64,000 nt of DNA, from positions 992,001 to 1,056,000 of the forward strand of contig NZ_CP039543.1 of the NCBI RefSeq assembly GCF_013085545.1, written 5' to 3'. This DNA comes from Oceanidesulfovibrio marinus. Its GTDB lineage: Bacteria; Desulfobacterota; Desulfovibrionia; Desulfovibrionales; Desulfovibrionaceae. Under the pieces are notes generated by a model. It saw nothing but the letters and a program-made list of their open reading frames with translations. It made no database searches and was not told where the DNA came from. The translations under genes and the position numbers were made by a program. Below, piece by piece: positions 18,131 through 27,518 of this stretch (position 1 is the stretch's first letter; each line of letters opens with the position of its first letter).

Positions 18131-18718
18131 TTACTTGAAGAATTTTATCGCGACAAACCCCAGCACCACAAGCACCATGAGCGCCGTGACCACGATGTTG
18201 AAACGGCGTTCGATGAAGTCGCGGACCTTCTCGCCAAAGAAATACAGCAGCGTGGCGATGCAGAAGAAGCGGAAGCCGCGCGCCAGGGTGGAGGCGATGA
18301 TGAAGGTCGTGAAGTCGATCTTGAACATGCCCGCCGTAAGCGTGCACACCTTGTACGGAATGGGCGTGAGCCCGGCCACGGCCACGGCCCAGGCGTTGTA
18401 CTTTTCGTACCACATCGCTATCTGCTGCACTTGGTCCTGGAAGCCGTAGAAGCGCACGATGGGCTCGCCGATGACCTGCATGAAGTAGTAGCCCACGAAA
18501 TACCCCACCACACCGCCCAGCAGGGAGAAGATGAGACAGGTGAGCGCGTAGCGGAAGGATTTTTCGCGGTTGCCCAGGCACATGGGCATGAGCAGCACGT
18601 CCGGCGGGATCGGGAAGAAGATGGACTCCGAGAAGGCCACCAGGGCCAGAACCCTGTGCGCGCCTTTCGTATCGGAAATGCGCCACATCTTCTCGATCCA
18701 CGATTGCATGAATTTCAT
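18131..18718 (-). CDS. YqaA/DedA-like (VTT/SNARE-associated) membrane protein
   Basis: A 195-residue polytopic membrane protein of the VTT/SNARE-associated family (YqaA subgroup). Helices cover ALVAFSESIFFPIPPDVLLMP, the family hallmark with its conserved E and P-P-D. Further helices include LTCLIFSLLGGVVGYFVGYY and AVAVAGLTPIPYKVCTLTAG, the second family motif. DedA-type proteins act as lipid scramblases or undecaprenyl-phosphate/phospholipid transporters; the YqaA subgroup is less studied. The ATG at 18718 is chosen because the frame upstream looks like linker sequence. Confidence 0.88.
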   Translation of the reverse strand: MKFMQSWIEKMWRISDTKGAHRVLALVAFSESIFFPIPPDVLLMPMCLGNREKSFRYALTCLIFSLLGGVVGYFVGYYFMQVIGEPIVRFYGFQDQVQQIAMWYEKYNAWAVAVAGLTPIPYKVCTLTAGMFKIDFTTFIIASTLARGFRFFCIATLLYFFGEKVRDFIERRFNIVVTALMVLVVLGFVAIKFFK

Positions 18719-18785
18719 AAAGATTGGTCCGGTTCGGGGTGTGTCTGAAAAGTGATGGGGAGAACTGGTGGAGGATGCCGGCGTC

Positions 18786-19433
18786 TTACCAGCCGTGCTC
18801 GCCCACGAGATCGACAAATGCGACGCCGCCGAAACGCTCCTCGGTGACGACGCCGTCCTTCTGGCGAAGCATGACGAGCTCCTGGCTGCGCCTGGACCTG
18901 CCCACGGGCATGATCAGGATGCCCGAGTCGGCGAGCTGATCCACCAGAGGCTCGGGCACGCTGGGGCCGCCGGCCGTAACAATGATCCTGTCGAAAGGCG
19001 CTTCCTCGGGCCAGCCCATGGTGCCGTCGTCCAGCTTGCAGCGGACCTTGAAGTAACGCATCTCCAGCAGCCGCTCCCGCGCCTTGGAGTACAGCGTACG
19101 CTGGCGCTCCACCGTGAAGACCTCGCAGCCCATCTCGGCGAGCACCGCCGCCTGGTAGCCGGAGCCCGTGCCGATCTCCAGGACCGTCATGCCCGGCTCC
19201 ACCTCCAGAAGCTCGGACATGAGCGCGACGATGTACGGCTGAGAAATGGTCTGGCCGCTGCCGATGGGCAAGGCATCGTCACTGTAGGCGTGGGAGGTCA
19301 TCGCCTCCTGTACGAAGAGGTGGCGCGGCACCTTGCGCATGGCGGCGAGCACGCGTTGGTCCTGCACGCCGCGCGCTTCTATCTGCTCGCGAACCATGCG
19401 TTCGCGCAGGCGTTTGAGGTCTGATCCTGCCAT
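18786..19433 (-). CDS. pcm: protein-L-isoaspartate O-methyltransferase
   Basis: A 215-residue enzyme that methylates isoaspartyl residues in damaged proteins using S-adenosylmethionine. Motifs: [38 protein letters not shown] and then the SAM-binding [19 protein letters not shown] near residue 84. [33 protein letters not shown] completes the set. Length and motifs are normal. Starts at 19463, 19433 and 19397 are all possible; 19433 ([13 protein letters not shown]) fits the family length best. It is divergent from the CBS-domain gene. Confidence 0.95.
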   Translation of the reverse strand: MAGSDLKRLRERMVREQIEARGVQDQRVLAAMRKVPRHLFVQEAMTSHAYSDDALPIGSGQTISQPYIVALMSELLEVEPGMTVLEIGTGSGYQAAVLAEMGCEVFTVERQRTLYSKARERLLEMRYFKVRCKLDDGTMGWPEEAPFDRIIVTAGGPSVPEPLVDQLADSGILIMPVGRSRRSQELVMLRQKDGVVTEERFGGVAFVDLVGEHGW

Positions 19434-19593
19434 ATCTGCAATCCGGGGTCTTGTGCGGCGCATGACGCGCCGCCATCATTGCGTTTGGTACGCCGCCTGG
19501 ACGACTCGTCTGCTGCGGCTGTTGCAAACCATGTTTCCCATGCTGAGTCAACATGCAGCATGCCGGAAGCCGCCGTGGAGTTCCGGGAAATCC

Positions 19594-19622
19594 TTGACAG
19601 CCGCGCCCTGGTGAACGATTAT
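19594..19622 (+). promoter_or_regulatory. sigma-70-type promoter of the CBS-domain gene
   Basis: A perfect TTGACA (-35) at 19594-19599, a 17-base spacer, then GATTAT (-10, four of six matches to TATAAT) at 19617-19622. It is about 37 bases before the ATG at 19659, and a GGGGGAG Shine-Dalgarno follows. Confidence 0.6.
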
Positions 19623-19658
19623 CTTCTAAACAATTTCTAAATAGCCAGGGGGAGTTCC

Positions 19659-20120
19659 ATGTACCTCGTCAAGGATTTCATGACTCGCGAAGTGTTTACG
19701 CTGAAACGCACGGATTCCCTACGCGCAGCCCGCTCCATGATGTCCCTTGCACGGATCCGGCATATCCCCATTGTCAATGATCACCGGCACTTTCTCGGTC
19801 TGATCACGCACCGCGACCTTCTGGCTGCGACCATCTCCCGGTTCGCCGAGGTGGACAAGTCCGTACAGGACGAAATCGACTCCGGCATTCCCATCCACGA
19901 GATCATGCGCCGCGACGTGACCACCGTCACACCGGAAACCTCCATCCGCGAGACAGCGGAAATGTTGTTGAACCACAAGTACGGCTGCCTGCCCGTCGTT
20001 CAGGACGGCATCCTCAAGGGCATTATCACGGAAGCCGACTTCCTCAAACTCACCATCCGGCTCCTGGACTCCCTGGAGGCGCAGGACTCCGATGCGCCCC
20101 AGGCAACCCAGCCGGAGTAA
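19659..20120 (+). CDS. CBS-domain pair protein
   Basis: A 153-residue protein made of two CBS domains. The first covers about residues 1-65 (VKDFMTREVFTLKRTDSLRAARSMM...RHIPIVNDHRHFLGLITHRDLL). The second covers about residues 80-140 (IHEIMRRDVTTVTPETSIRETAEMLL...YGCLPVVQDGILKGIITEADFLKL). CBS pairs bind adenine nucleotides and usually regulate a partner. No catalytic domain is attached, so the partner is unknown. The next gene on plus, an M23 peptidase, begins 23 bases after the stop and is probably co-transcribed. Confidence 0.92.
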   Translation: MYLVKDFMTREVFTLKRTDSLRAARSMMSLARIRHIPIVNDHRHFLGLITHRDLLAATISRFAEVDKSVQDEIDSGIPIHEIMRRDVTTVTPETSIRETAEMLLNHKYGCLPVVQDGILKGIITEADFLKLTIRLLDSLEAQDSDAPQATQPE

Positions 20121-20142
20121 ACCCATAGCCGAGGTCGTTTCC

Positions 20143-21483
20143 ATGGCATCTTCCGGTCGCATCAGAGCGTTCCCGCTCTTGTTGCTCATTATTCTCATCG
20201 CTATCGGCGGCGGCGTGTTCATGCTCTTCCGGGACCGCACCGCCCCTGTTACGGAGCTCTCCCCTCTGACTGTCTACGTCTCCAAGAACATGCAGCTCAC
20301 CGCGCATGCCGAGGACGCCAAGTCCGGCATCCGCTCCATGGCCGTCCAGGTGACAGCCGGCGACAAGACGTGGGACATCGCCAGCGCGCAGTTCCCGGAC
20401 AAGCCCGCCTCCGCCAATCTCGCCTTCTCGCTCAAGGATCTACCCCTCAAGGACGGCGACATCGTCATCGACGTCTTTGCCGTGGACGGCTCCTACGCCA
20501 AGTTCGGCGGCGGCAACATGGCCCATCTTTCCCGCACCCACACTCTGGATACGCAACCCCCGCGCATCGCCATCACAAGCGGCGTCATCAACATCACTCG
20601 CGGCGGCGCCGGAGCCGTGAGCTACTCCGTCGACGAGGAGCTGGCCATGACAGGCGTGCGCGCAGGCGACTACTTCTTCCCGGCCTACAAGCAAGCCAAC
20701 GGCAACTGGAGCGCGCTCTTCGCCTTCCCGTACACCATGGACGTCCAGGACTACCAGCCGGTGCTCATGGCCACGGACGCCGCCGGCAACGAGGCCGCCG
20801 TCAACCTCAGCGTCAACGCCCGGCCCCGCGAGTTCCGCGAGGACACCATCAACCTGCCGCAGTCCTTCCTGGACCGGAAAATGCCCGAGTTCGCCCAGGC
20901 CTTCCCGGACAAAAAGAACAACCTGGACATCTTCCTCGCGGTCAACAGCATCATGCGCAAAAACAACCGTCAGGCCCTGCTGGAGATGGGGCAGCACAGC
21001 CGCCCCACGCCCCTGTGGCACGGCGCCTTCCTGCGCATGCCCGGCGCGACCATGGCGCAGTTCGCCGACCACCGCAGCTACATCTACAATGGCGAAAAGG
21101 TGGATGAACAGACCCACCTGGGCTTTGACCTCGCCTCAACCCAGCGCGCCGATGTTCCGGCCGCCAACGACGGCGTGGTGGCATACACCGGCAACATGGG
21201 CATCTACGGCAACTGCGTGGTCATCGACCACGGCATGGGCCTGATGACCCTGTATGCGCACATGTCAGAGATAGCCGTATCCACCGGCGATGAAGTGACC
21301 AAGGGCCAGTCCCTAGGCAAGACCGGTTCCACCGGCATGGCCGGCGGCGACCACCTCCACTTCGGCGTGCTTGTGTCGGGCCTGCCTGTCATGCCTGTGG
21401 AGTGGTGGGACGCTCACTGGATTCAGGACAACCTCAGCGAGAAGATTCCCGACGTCATGAGCGCCACGGCCAACGGCTCCTGA
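20143..21483 (+). CDS. M23-family membrane-anchored peptidase
   Basis: A 446-residue protein with an N-terminal membrane anchor (FPLLLLIILIAIGGGVFMLF). A long periplasmic region of about 280 residues with Ig-like beta strands follows (TAPVTELSPLTVYVSKNMQLTAHAEDAKSGIRSM). The C-terminal LytM/M23 domain carries the zinc-ligand motif HLGFD near residue 327 and GDHLHFGV near residue 405. M23 peptidases cut peptidoglycan cross-links or act as division/elongation activators. Both zinc motifs are intact, so it is likely active. The ATG at 20143 is chosen because the frame before it overlaps the CBS gene. A terminator follows. Confidence 0.9.
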   Translation: MASSGRIRAFPLLLLIILIAIGGGVFMLFRDRTAPVTELSPLTVYVSKNMQLTAHAEDAKSGIRSMAVQVTAGDKTWDIASAQFPDKPASANLAFSLKDLPLKDGDIVIDVFAVDGSYAKFGGGNMAHLSRTHTLDTQPPRIAITSGVINITRGGAGAVSYSVDEELAMTGVRAGDYFFPAYKQANGNWSALFAFPYTMDVQDYQPVLMATDAAGNEAAVNLSVNARPREFREDTINLPQSFLDRKMPEFAQAFPDKKNNLDIFLAVNSIMRKNNRQALLEMGQHSRPTPLWHGAFLRMPGATMAQFADHRSYIYNGEKVDEQTHLGFDLASTQRADVPAANDGVVAYTGNMGIYGNCVVIDHGMGLMTLYAHMSEIAVSTGDEVTKGQSLGKTGSTGMAGGDHLHFGVLVSGLPVMPVEWWDAHWIQDNLSEKIPDVMSATANGS

Positions 21484-21511
21484 GCTTTGTTATCCAGATA
21501 ATTGGACGGAC

Positions 21512-21551
21512 AAAAAAAGCCGGTCTCCCCTTTGCGGAGGCCGGCTTTTTT
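21512..21551. terminator. bidirectional-looking intrinsic terminator after the M23 gene
   Basis: The stem AAAAAAGCCGG (21513-21523) pairs with CCGGCTTTTTT (21541-21551). It is extended by five more pairs with one wobble and has a short loop near 21529-21535. A/T runs on both flanks allow it to act on either strand. Confidence 0.92.
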
Positions 21552-21680
21552 CGTCAATTAAATGAACAACCAATGCGGCCGCCCCCGTCTCCTACACCCA
21601 TCCCAAGAAGCTATTAACCAATTTCTCCCACTGCGTGCGGACTGGGAAACATCGTATGAATAAAGTTATGTTATGCACCC

Positions 21681-21995
21681 ATGTACCCCGGAAACACTAT
21701 GATGAACTGCAGTGGCTATGAATTCGAGGGGCCCTACACAGATATGGGCCAGCTCAAAAACGCTCCTGGCGTCTTTCTTGTTTTGACGGCGGTGAACGGT
21801 CTGGGCTGGTCGTTTATCGAAGTTGGGGAATCCGAGAATATCCGCAACGCCGTGGCGCAGGCGGATATACGGAAATGGAACCTGCAGAACCGCGGCATCA
21901 TAGGCATTGCTGTCCACTACAACGAAGATGGACCGCAATCGAGGCTGTCCATGCTGGAGCATATTTCAGCCAGCATGGACCTGCCCAAAGCCTGA
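21681..21995 (+). CDS. GIY-YIG-like small protein, uncharacterised
   Basis: A 104-residue protein. The pattern EGPYTDMGQLKNAPGVFLVL, then FIEVGESENIRNAV, then GIIGIAVHYN, fits the core strand-strand-helix of a GIY-YIG-like fold. Here GVF stands for the GIY/GVY strand and VGESENIR for the YIG-x-S-x-N/D-x-R strand and helix. These small stand-alone members are mostly uncharacterised. The usual catalytic Arg may be present (IR), but the downstream Glu/Asn is not obvious, so nuclease activity is unproven. Starts at 21681 or the ATG-ATG pair at 21699-21704 are both possible. It stands alone between two terminators. Confidence 0.6.
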   Translation: MYPGNTMMNCSGYEFEGPYTDMGQLKNAPGVFLVLTAVNGLGWSFIEVGESENIRNAVAQADIRKWNLQNRGIIGIAVHYNEDGPQSRLSMLEHISASMDLPKA

Positions 21996-22135
21996 GCAGC
22001 GTAGGGTCCCTCTTCTTTTCGAAAGCGCTTCGTTGTGCGTAGCGGAAGTCACTTCCCAGCAATGCCGGTTGTGGATCGCACTCCTGCCACCCGCCCTGCT
22101 TCTGTCCAACTTCTTGGACAGGCAGCGGCCGCATC

Positions 22136-23602
22136 TTACCAGAAGAAATGCTCGCGCTGGATGTTCTCCGCCGGCGCCTTCAGATCGTGGCGCAACGCAT
22201 AAGCCACGGCCTGCTGGAACGGCTCCGGCCCGCAGAGGTAGAAGCCCTCCTTGCCGCTGAACAGCTCCTGCAGCAGCCCCGGCCCCAGCCGGCCGTAGAC
22301 GAACCGCGTGGACGGCGACTCCGCCGGCAGGCCCTCGGGCTGCTCCCGCGTGAAGGCGAACACCAGCGAGAGCGGCAGCTCCCTGGTGTAGCCCACCAGC
22401 TCCTCCAGAGCGAAGGTGTCGGCCAGCGTCCTGTTGGACCAGACCAGCGTGGTGGGCGGGCAGTCGCCCCGCTGCGCAAAAGCCCGGACAAGGCTGAGGA
22501 ACGGCGTGATGCCTACGCCGCCGGCAATGAGCCCCACTCGGTCCCAGCGGCCAATGTCGGAGAGGAACACGCCGTACGGCCCTTCCACCAGAATGGGCGC
22601 GCCCAGAGGCATTTTGACGAAGGTTGCCGTGAAGTCTCCGGACACCTTGACCGTGAAGCGCAGGCGATCGTCCGCATGGTGTTTGTCCCCCAGCGGCTCG
22701 CCGGAAAATGTGAACGGATGCGGCTCGTTGAGATGGGGCACATACGGCGCGCGGATTACGGCGAACTGGCCGGGAAGCCGGCGCGCGAACTCGGCCGAGG
22801 CCTCCGGATGCTGCAGCGTGAATGTGGCCGTGTCGCTGGTTTCCTGCACGCGTTCGCTGACGAACCAGACATGGCCCCTGCCCCGTTTGAGTCGGTAGTG
22901 CGCCCGTCTGGCCAGGTCCGCGGCGGCGATAATGCCGAGCACAACGCCCGCTTCCCGGAACGGAGTATGCGGCATGTCGTTGCCGTGCGCATAAGCGTGC
23001 ACCAGCCCCATGAACAGGGCCGGATAAAGCAAGAAGTGCGGCCGCTTCCACACATGGTACTGCAGCACCAGGTACTTTTGCCCCAACAGCGCCAGCACCG
23101 TGCCGCCGATCATGATGAGCAGCGCGAGCCGCCCCAGCACCAGGTCCCACTCTGCCAGATCCATGGAGTAGAGAATGGAAAAGTCGTAGCTCACGCCGCG
23201 GCGGAGGGAGATGGACCAGGTGCGGAAGATGGCGTGGCCGATGAAGCAGCCCAGGGTGTACACGCCCAGGCGGCGGTGCAGAAGCAGCATCCTGTCCAGA
23301 CCGAAGGCGCGCTGCACTGTGGGGTTGCGCGAGCCGAGCAGGAGCATGATTACGAAAAAGACCACACCGTTGAAGGCGCAGAGGTTGGCGAAGTCGCCGA
23401 AGACGTGCTCCCATGACGGATGCCGGAAATGATCGAGCCTGGAAAAGATCCAACCGAGGTTCATCACCACCTGCATGAATATCCAGGCGGCCCAGAGCTG
23501 GTTGCGCAACGTGCGCCGTCTTTCCGGTGATGGCTGCTCACGCGGCGCGGAGTCTGGTCCCGTCAACAGCGGCGTCCTGGGCTCGTCTTCTTTCTGTTCC
23601 AT
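22136..23602 (-). CDS. ferric-reductase-type transmembrane flavoreductase
   Basis: A 488-residue membrane protein that combines an N-terminal ferric-reductase-like six-helix domain with a C-terminal FAD/NAD(P)H module. The membrane part has helices such as FNGVVFFVIMLLLG and LGVYTLGCFIGHAIFRTW, with heme-ligand-like histidines. The FAD site is PHPFTFSGEP near residue 289, the phosphate/ribose segment is LVEGPYGVF, and the nucleotide site is AGGVGITPFLSLVRAFA near residue 354. The ending FYLCGPEPFQQAV is typical. It moves electrons from NAD(P)H across the membrane to an outside acceptor such as ferric iron. The ATG at 23602 has AGGGG before it. Confidence 0.88.
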   Translation of the reverse strand: MEQKEDEPRTPLLTGPDSAPREQPSPERRRTLRNQLWAAWIFMQVVMNLGWIFSRLDHFRHPSWEHVFGDFANLCAFNGVVFFVIMLLLGSRNPTVQRAFGLDRMLLLHRRLGVYTLGCFIGHAIFRTWSISLRRGVSYDFSILYSMDLAEWDLVLGRLALLIMIGGTVLALLGQKYLVLQYHVWKRPHFLLYPALFMGLVHAYAHGNDMPHTPFREAGVVLGIIAAADLARRAHYRLKRGRGHVWFVSERVQETSDTATFTLQHPEASAEFARRLPGQFAVIRAPYVPHLNEPHPFTFSGEPLGDKHHADDRLRFTVKVSGDFTATFVKMPLGAPILVEGPYGVFLSDIGRWDRVGLIAGGVGITPFLSLVRAFAQRGDCPPTTLVWSNRTLADTFALEELVGYTRELPLSLVFAFTREQPEGLPAESPSTRFVYGRLGPGLLQELFSGKEGFYLCGPEPFQQAVAYALRHDLKAPAENIQREHFFW

Positions 23603-23754
23603 TGTCCCCCTGACCTCTTGCTTTGCCCATACGGATGCGCATGGCGCACGGATTGCCCCAAGCGCATATTGTACAGAATTGGCAATGAAAGGGAAGACGG
23701 CTTTGAAGGAAATAGATTCCGGCATGGAATCGAGCGACAGCGGCTGGCTTGCGC

Positions 23755-23790
23755 AAAAGAAAAGCGCCTCCCGGCATGACCGGAAGGCGC
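23755..23790 (-). terminator. intrinsic terminator after the PEP-synthase-like gene
   Basis: The GC-rich stem (23764-23774 with 23780-23790) is followed on minus by TTTTCTTTT. It lies about 30 bases past the PEP-synthase-like stop, so it ends that transcript before the flavoreductase gene. Confidence 0.88.
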
Positions 23791-23820
23791 TCATTGCGTC
23801 GTATTGACTGACCGCGAGGC

Positions 23821-26800
23821 TTACCAGCTCTTCTTGCGCTGGGCCTCCAGGGCCTCGGTCTGCTCCTCGAAGGATGCGAAACCGGCCTGATGGAGCGCGT
23901 CCTCCACGGTCCGTCCCCAATCCCAGTTGGCGTAGATCACGACCTTGTGGAAGTGCTTGCGGAAGGTTTCCATCTCGGAACGGTAGAAGGACTCCTTGCT
24001 GGTGTCCAGGTGCTCGCGAAGCTGCTCGTGGAGCCGCGCCAGCTCGCCCTCGTACCACTCCATGAAGTCGGTCGGCGTCTTGTACTTCTTGAGGATGTGC
24101 TCGTAGTTGTGCGCCTTGAGCACGTGGGTCAGACGGTCCAGGAAGCGCTCGCCGAGCCACTTGCCCAACCCGGACACGGCGATGTTCTCCTGCTCCACCT
24201 CGGCCATGTCGTGCTTGGTCTGCTCGTAGGTGTCCGGCACCACGGATGCGGAGACGATGCCGGCGATGCCCACCAGGCCGCGCAGGATGACGGAGTTGGA
24301 GACGCCCTGGCCGCAGAAGCCCACCTTCTTGCCGTACTTCTGGCCGGTGAAGATGGTGACCAGGATGGCCCAGATCACGCCCGGGTCCTCCTCGTCGTAG
24401 ATGTGGCTGAGACGCGCGTTGTCGCGGTCCGTGGCCAGCACCATCTGGGTCATGTCGTTGGAGCCGATGGAGAAGCCGTCGAACTCCTCGATGAACTGCT
24501 TGGCCAGGATGGCGTTGGAGGGGATCTCGCTCATGAGGATGATCTTGAGCCCGTCCTTGCCGCTCTTGAGGTTGTGCACCTGCTCCACGTAGCGCTTCAT
24601 GGAGCGCGCCTCTTCCAGCGTACGCACGAAGGGGAACATGAGCTGGAGGTTGGTGCCGCCGAACACGCCGCGAGCGAGCTTGAACGCTTCGAGCTCCCAG
24701 TCGTGGATGTTGCGGGAGACGCCGCGGTAGCCCAGCATCGGGTTGTCCTCGATCTCCTCGAAGAGCGCGCCGCCGATAAGGTTGCGGTACTCGTTCGATT
24801 TGAAGTCCGTGGTGCGGTAGACGATGGGCTTGCCGTAGAAGGCCATGGCGAAGAGCGCCAGTCCCTGGGCCAGGGTCTGGGTGTAGTGCTCGCGGCCGGT
24901 GCGGTAACCGCGGGTCATGATGATCTCGCGGATCTTCTGCGGCACGCTGCGCAGCTCGTCCATGGCGCTGAGCAGGCCCACCTTCTGCGCCACTTCGCGG
25001 CGCAGGTTCTTAATCTTCTGGATGGTCTCCTGGACCTCGGGCACGTCCTTGATCTTGTCCACCTGCTCGCGAATGGCGGACTCGATCTCCTGACGCCGCT
25101 TGAGGGTGTCGGGGTCCTTACCGGTCAGAACGACCAGCTCATCCTTGTAGCCCATGATCAGGGAGACGTGCTCGGCCAGGTCCACGGAGGTCTTGAGCTC
25201 ATCGATGCGCCGCGTGGCCAGGGAGACGTAGTCGTCCAGCTTGCGGTCCAGCTCGCGCAGCTCGCGATGGATGGCCAGCACCTCGTCCGTGGAGCGGGAA
25301 ATCTCACGCTCGGTGAGCGCCTCCAGCTCGCGGGTCAGACCCGTGACCAGCCCCACGTAGTGGCGCAGCTTCATGTCCAGGGTCACCACGCCGGCGGCCA
25401 TCTGCTCGCGGATGATCTTTGTGAGCTGCTGCTCCAGATCGTCCAGCCGCGCCTCCACGGCCTCTTCCAGGCGGCCGTTGTCGTAGGCTTCCAGGGCCAG
25501 CGGGTGCACGGCGATGTTGCCGAGCATGAACTCGGCGCGCAGCAGGCCCACCTCGAAGTCCGGCACCTCGCGCAGACGCGAAAGGAACATGGACTGGCCC
25601 ACGTCGGCCAGGATGAGGCCGACCTTGGTCTTGGTCTTGGGCAGCTCGGCCACGTTGATCTCGCCGCCGACCTCGGCCAGGGGCAGCAGGCCGCGATAGA
25701 CCTTGCCGCTGGAGCCGTCCACCGTGACCTCCTGGCCGTCCAGGGAGCGCAGAAGCTCCAGCCGGCCGATGCCGATGACGGCGGGGATGCCCAGCTCGCG
25801 GGAGGTGATGGCTGCGTGGGAGGTGTCGCCGCCCACGTTGGCCAGAATGGCGGAAGCGATGCGCATGCCGGGGACCATGTCCGGATCGGTGCGGTCCGCG
25901 GCAAGGATGTCGCCCTTGTTGATCTTGTTCAGCTCCAGGGCAGAGCGCAGGAACTTGACTTGGCCCTGGCCGGCGCCGCGGGAGGCACCGTTGCCTTCCA
26001 GCAGCGACTCGGCCGTCTTGGTGGCCTTTGCCTCCACTTCCAGACGACGCATGAAGATGGTGTCCGGATGGAGCTCGAACTCCTCGTTCCAGCGGGTCTC
26101 GGGCCGGGCCTGCACGAACCACAGCCTGTCGGCCGCGTCGATGCAGAACTCGGTGTCCATGATCATGCCGCCATAGGCCTTGGAGATGGCGCGCACGCCC
26201 TTGGCAACGTCCTCGGCCTGAGCCAGGGAGAGGGACCAGCGGAACATCTCGTTGTCCGCCACGGCCACGACCTTGGTGCCGCCCTTGGCGTCGTAGACGA
26301 TCTTCTTGTCCTTGTGGCCCATCTGGCGGATGACGACCTCGGAGCTGTCATCGCGCTGGAACACGTAAAACTTGTCCGGCGTAACCATGCCGCCGACCAC
26401 AGCCTCGCCCAGGCCGTAGCTCGCATCCATGGACACGAGCTCCTTGCGCGCGGTGCCGCGGCATCCCGTGGCAGTGTCGGCGCTGAATGCCGTGCCCGAG
26501 ATCAGCGGGTTGATCATGCGCATGATGCAGACCGAGAGCGAGGTGTTCTCGATGGCCCACTCGCGCTTGGCCTTCTCGGCGATGTCCTCCTCGCCGGTGG
26601 ACTCCGCCGTGGCGATGGCGTCGAGAATGGCCTCGCGGCGGTAGGTCATGGAGCGCAGGTTGTAGGCCGAGGCGCAGTCCCAGTGGTAGGCTTCCACGCA
26701 GTGCTGCTCGCCCACGATGTTCAGGTAGGTGTCCTGCAAGCCGGCAAAGGCCTTCTTGCGGCTGTCTTCGCCTGCGGCGGAGGAACGCACGGCCACGGGC

Positions 26801-27426
26801 TCGTCCTCCAGGCCGGCCTCCTTGCAGATGGAGGCGTAGGCGGAGCGCACGGCCGTGTCCACGTCCTTCGGCACATCAACGGAAAGGATGGCCACCTGCA
26901 CAAGGACGCTACGCTTGCGGAGCTGGTCTATGCCTTCCGGCGAAGTGGCGAAGCCTTCCACCACATTGTTGATGAAGGTGCGCATCTTGACCTGGGTGGA
27001 CTCCCCGGCCGAAGAGCTGGTGGTGGAGTTCACTTCGGCGCCCAGACGGCGCACGAACTTTTGCAGGAACTCCGGATCCTTGTTGATCTCGGGGTCCGCC
27101 CAGTTGATGCGGTTGTATTCCTTGTTCACCACCTGGCGTATGAGCGTGGCGTTGACCTTGGTTTCGTCCAGGAGCTTATGGAAAGCCTTGGAGGAAATCG
27201 CCCGGAACTGCGGAGCGCGAATGCCCTTGACCTGGCTGATGATCGCCGTGTTGTAGTTCTTGCCACCGACAAGAAGCTCGCCCTCTTCCCCAAGGGCTAC
27301 GATATCAGCACCGTTCAATACGAGTTGGTTCCGGATTGCCTCCAGCTTTGCCTCGTCTTTTCCGGCGGTCTGTTTACTCTCAGATTTATTAGAAGCTTTG
27401 GACTTGTCGTCCTTGCTTTTTGCCAT
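23821..27426 (-). CDS. large PEP synthase / PEP-utilising enzyme
   Basis: A 1201-residue protein, against about 790 for E. coli PpsA. A Lys/Ser-rich N-terminal tail precedes the ATP-grasp half: VAVRSSAAGEDSRKKAFAGLQDTYLNI near residue 211, and FVQARPETRW near residue 437. The swivelling phospho-histidine domain carries GGDTSHAAITSRELGIPAVIG with His537. The PEP/pyruvate TIM barrel has GLLRAEFMLGNIAVHPLAL and then FKSNEYRNLIGG (near residue 875). MSEIPSN, SIGSNDMTQMVLATDRD and KVGFCGQGVSN (Cys1038) complete it, so all catalytic centres are present. About 160 extra, mostly helical residues lie between roughly 655 and 835, and about 115 extra at the C-terminus. It probably interconverts pyruvate and PEP, and it is beside the pyruvate-carboxylase-like gene. 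Confidence 0.9.
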   Translation of the reverse strand: MAKSKDDKSKASNKSESKQTAGKDEAKLEAIRNQLVLNGADIVALGEEGELLVGGKNYNTAIISQVKGIRAPQFRAISSKAFHKLLDETKVNATLIRQVVNKEYNRINWADPEINKDPEFLQKFVRRLGAEVNSTTSSSAGESTQVKMRTFINNVVEGFATSPEGIDQLRKRSVLVQVAILSVDVPKDVDTAVRSAYASICKEAGLEDEPVAVRSSAAGEDSRKKAFAGLQDTYLNIVGEQHCVEAYHWDCASAYNLRSMTYRREAILDAIATAESTGEEDIAEKAKREWAIENTSLSVCIMRMINPLISGTAFSADTATGCRGTARKELVSMDASYGLGEAVVGGMVTPDKFYVFQRDDSSEVVIRQMGHKDKKIVYDAKGGTKVVAVADNEMFRWSLSLAQAEDVAKGVRAISKAYGGMIMDTEFCIDAADRLWFVQARPETRWNEEFELHPDTIFMRRLEVEAKATKTAESLLEGNGASRGAGQGQVKFLRSALELNKINKGDILAADRTDPDMVPGMRIASAILANVGGDTSHAAITSRELGIPAVIGIGRLELLRSLDGQEVTVDGSSGKVYRGLLPLAEVGGEINVAELPKTKTKVGLILADVGQSMFLSRLREVPDFEVGLLRAEFMLGNIAVHPLALEAYDNGRLEEAVEARLDDLEQQLTKIIREQMAAGVVTLDMKLRHYVGLVTGLTRELEALTEREISRSTDEVLAIHRELRELDRKLDDYVSLATRRIDELKTSVDLAEHVSLIMGYKDELVVLTGKDPDTLKRRQEIESAIREQVDKIKDVPEVQETIQKIKNLRREVAQKVGLLSAMDELRSVPQKIREIIMTRGYRTGREHYTQTLAQGLALFAMAFYGKPIVYRTTDFKSNEYRNLIGGALFEEIEDNPMLGYRGVSRNIHDWELEAFKLARGVFGGTNLQLMFPFVRTLEEARSMKRYVEQVHNLKSGKDGLKIILMSEIPSNAILAKQFIEEFDGFSIGSNDMTQMVLATDRDNARLSHIYDEEDPGVIWAILVTIFTGQKYGKKVGFCGQGVSNSVILRGLVGIAGIVSASVVPDTYEQTKHDMAEVEQENIAVSGLGKWLGERFLDRLTHVLKAHNYEHILKKYKTPTDFMEWYEGELARLHEQLREHLDTSKESFYRSEMETFRKHFHKVVIYANWDWGRTVEDALHQAGFASFEEQTEALEAQRKKSW

Positions 27427-27518
27427 GGGCGTCCTCCTCCTTGGGCGCGCTCATCGGAAACGGGAAACTGCCCTTTCCCGCCGCCGAGCATTGCAAAGTG
27501 ATCGAACGGGATACGGAA

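Noticed and set aside
23890-27501. A very long open frame on plus (about 1200 codons) antisense to the PEP-synthase-like gene.
   Set aside because: It is a GC-rich shadow of a real gene with clear motifs on the other strand. Its translation is Val/Leu/His-rich with no domains.
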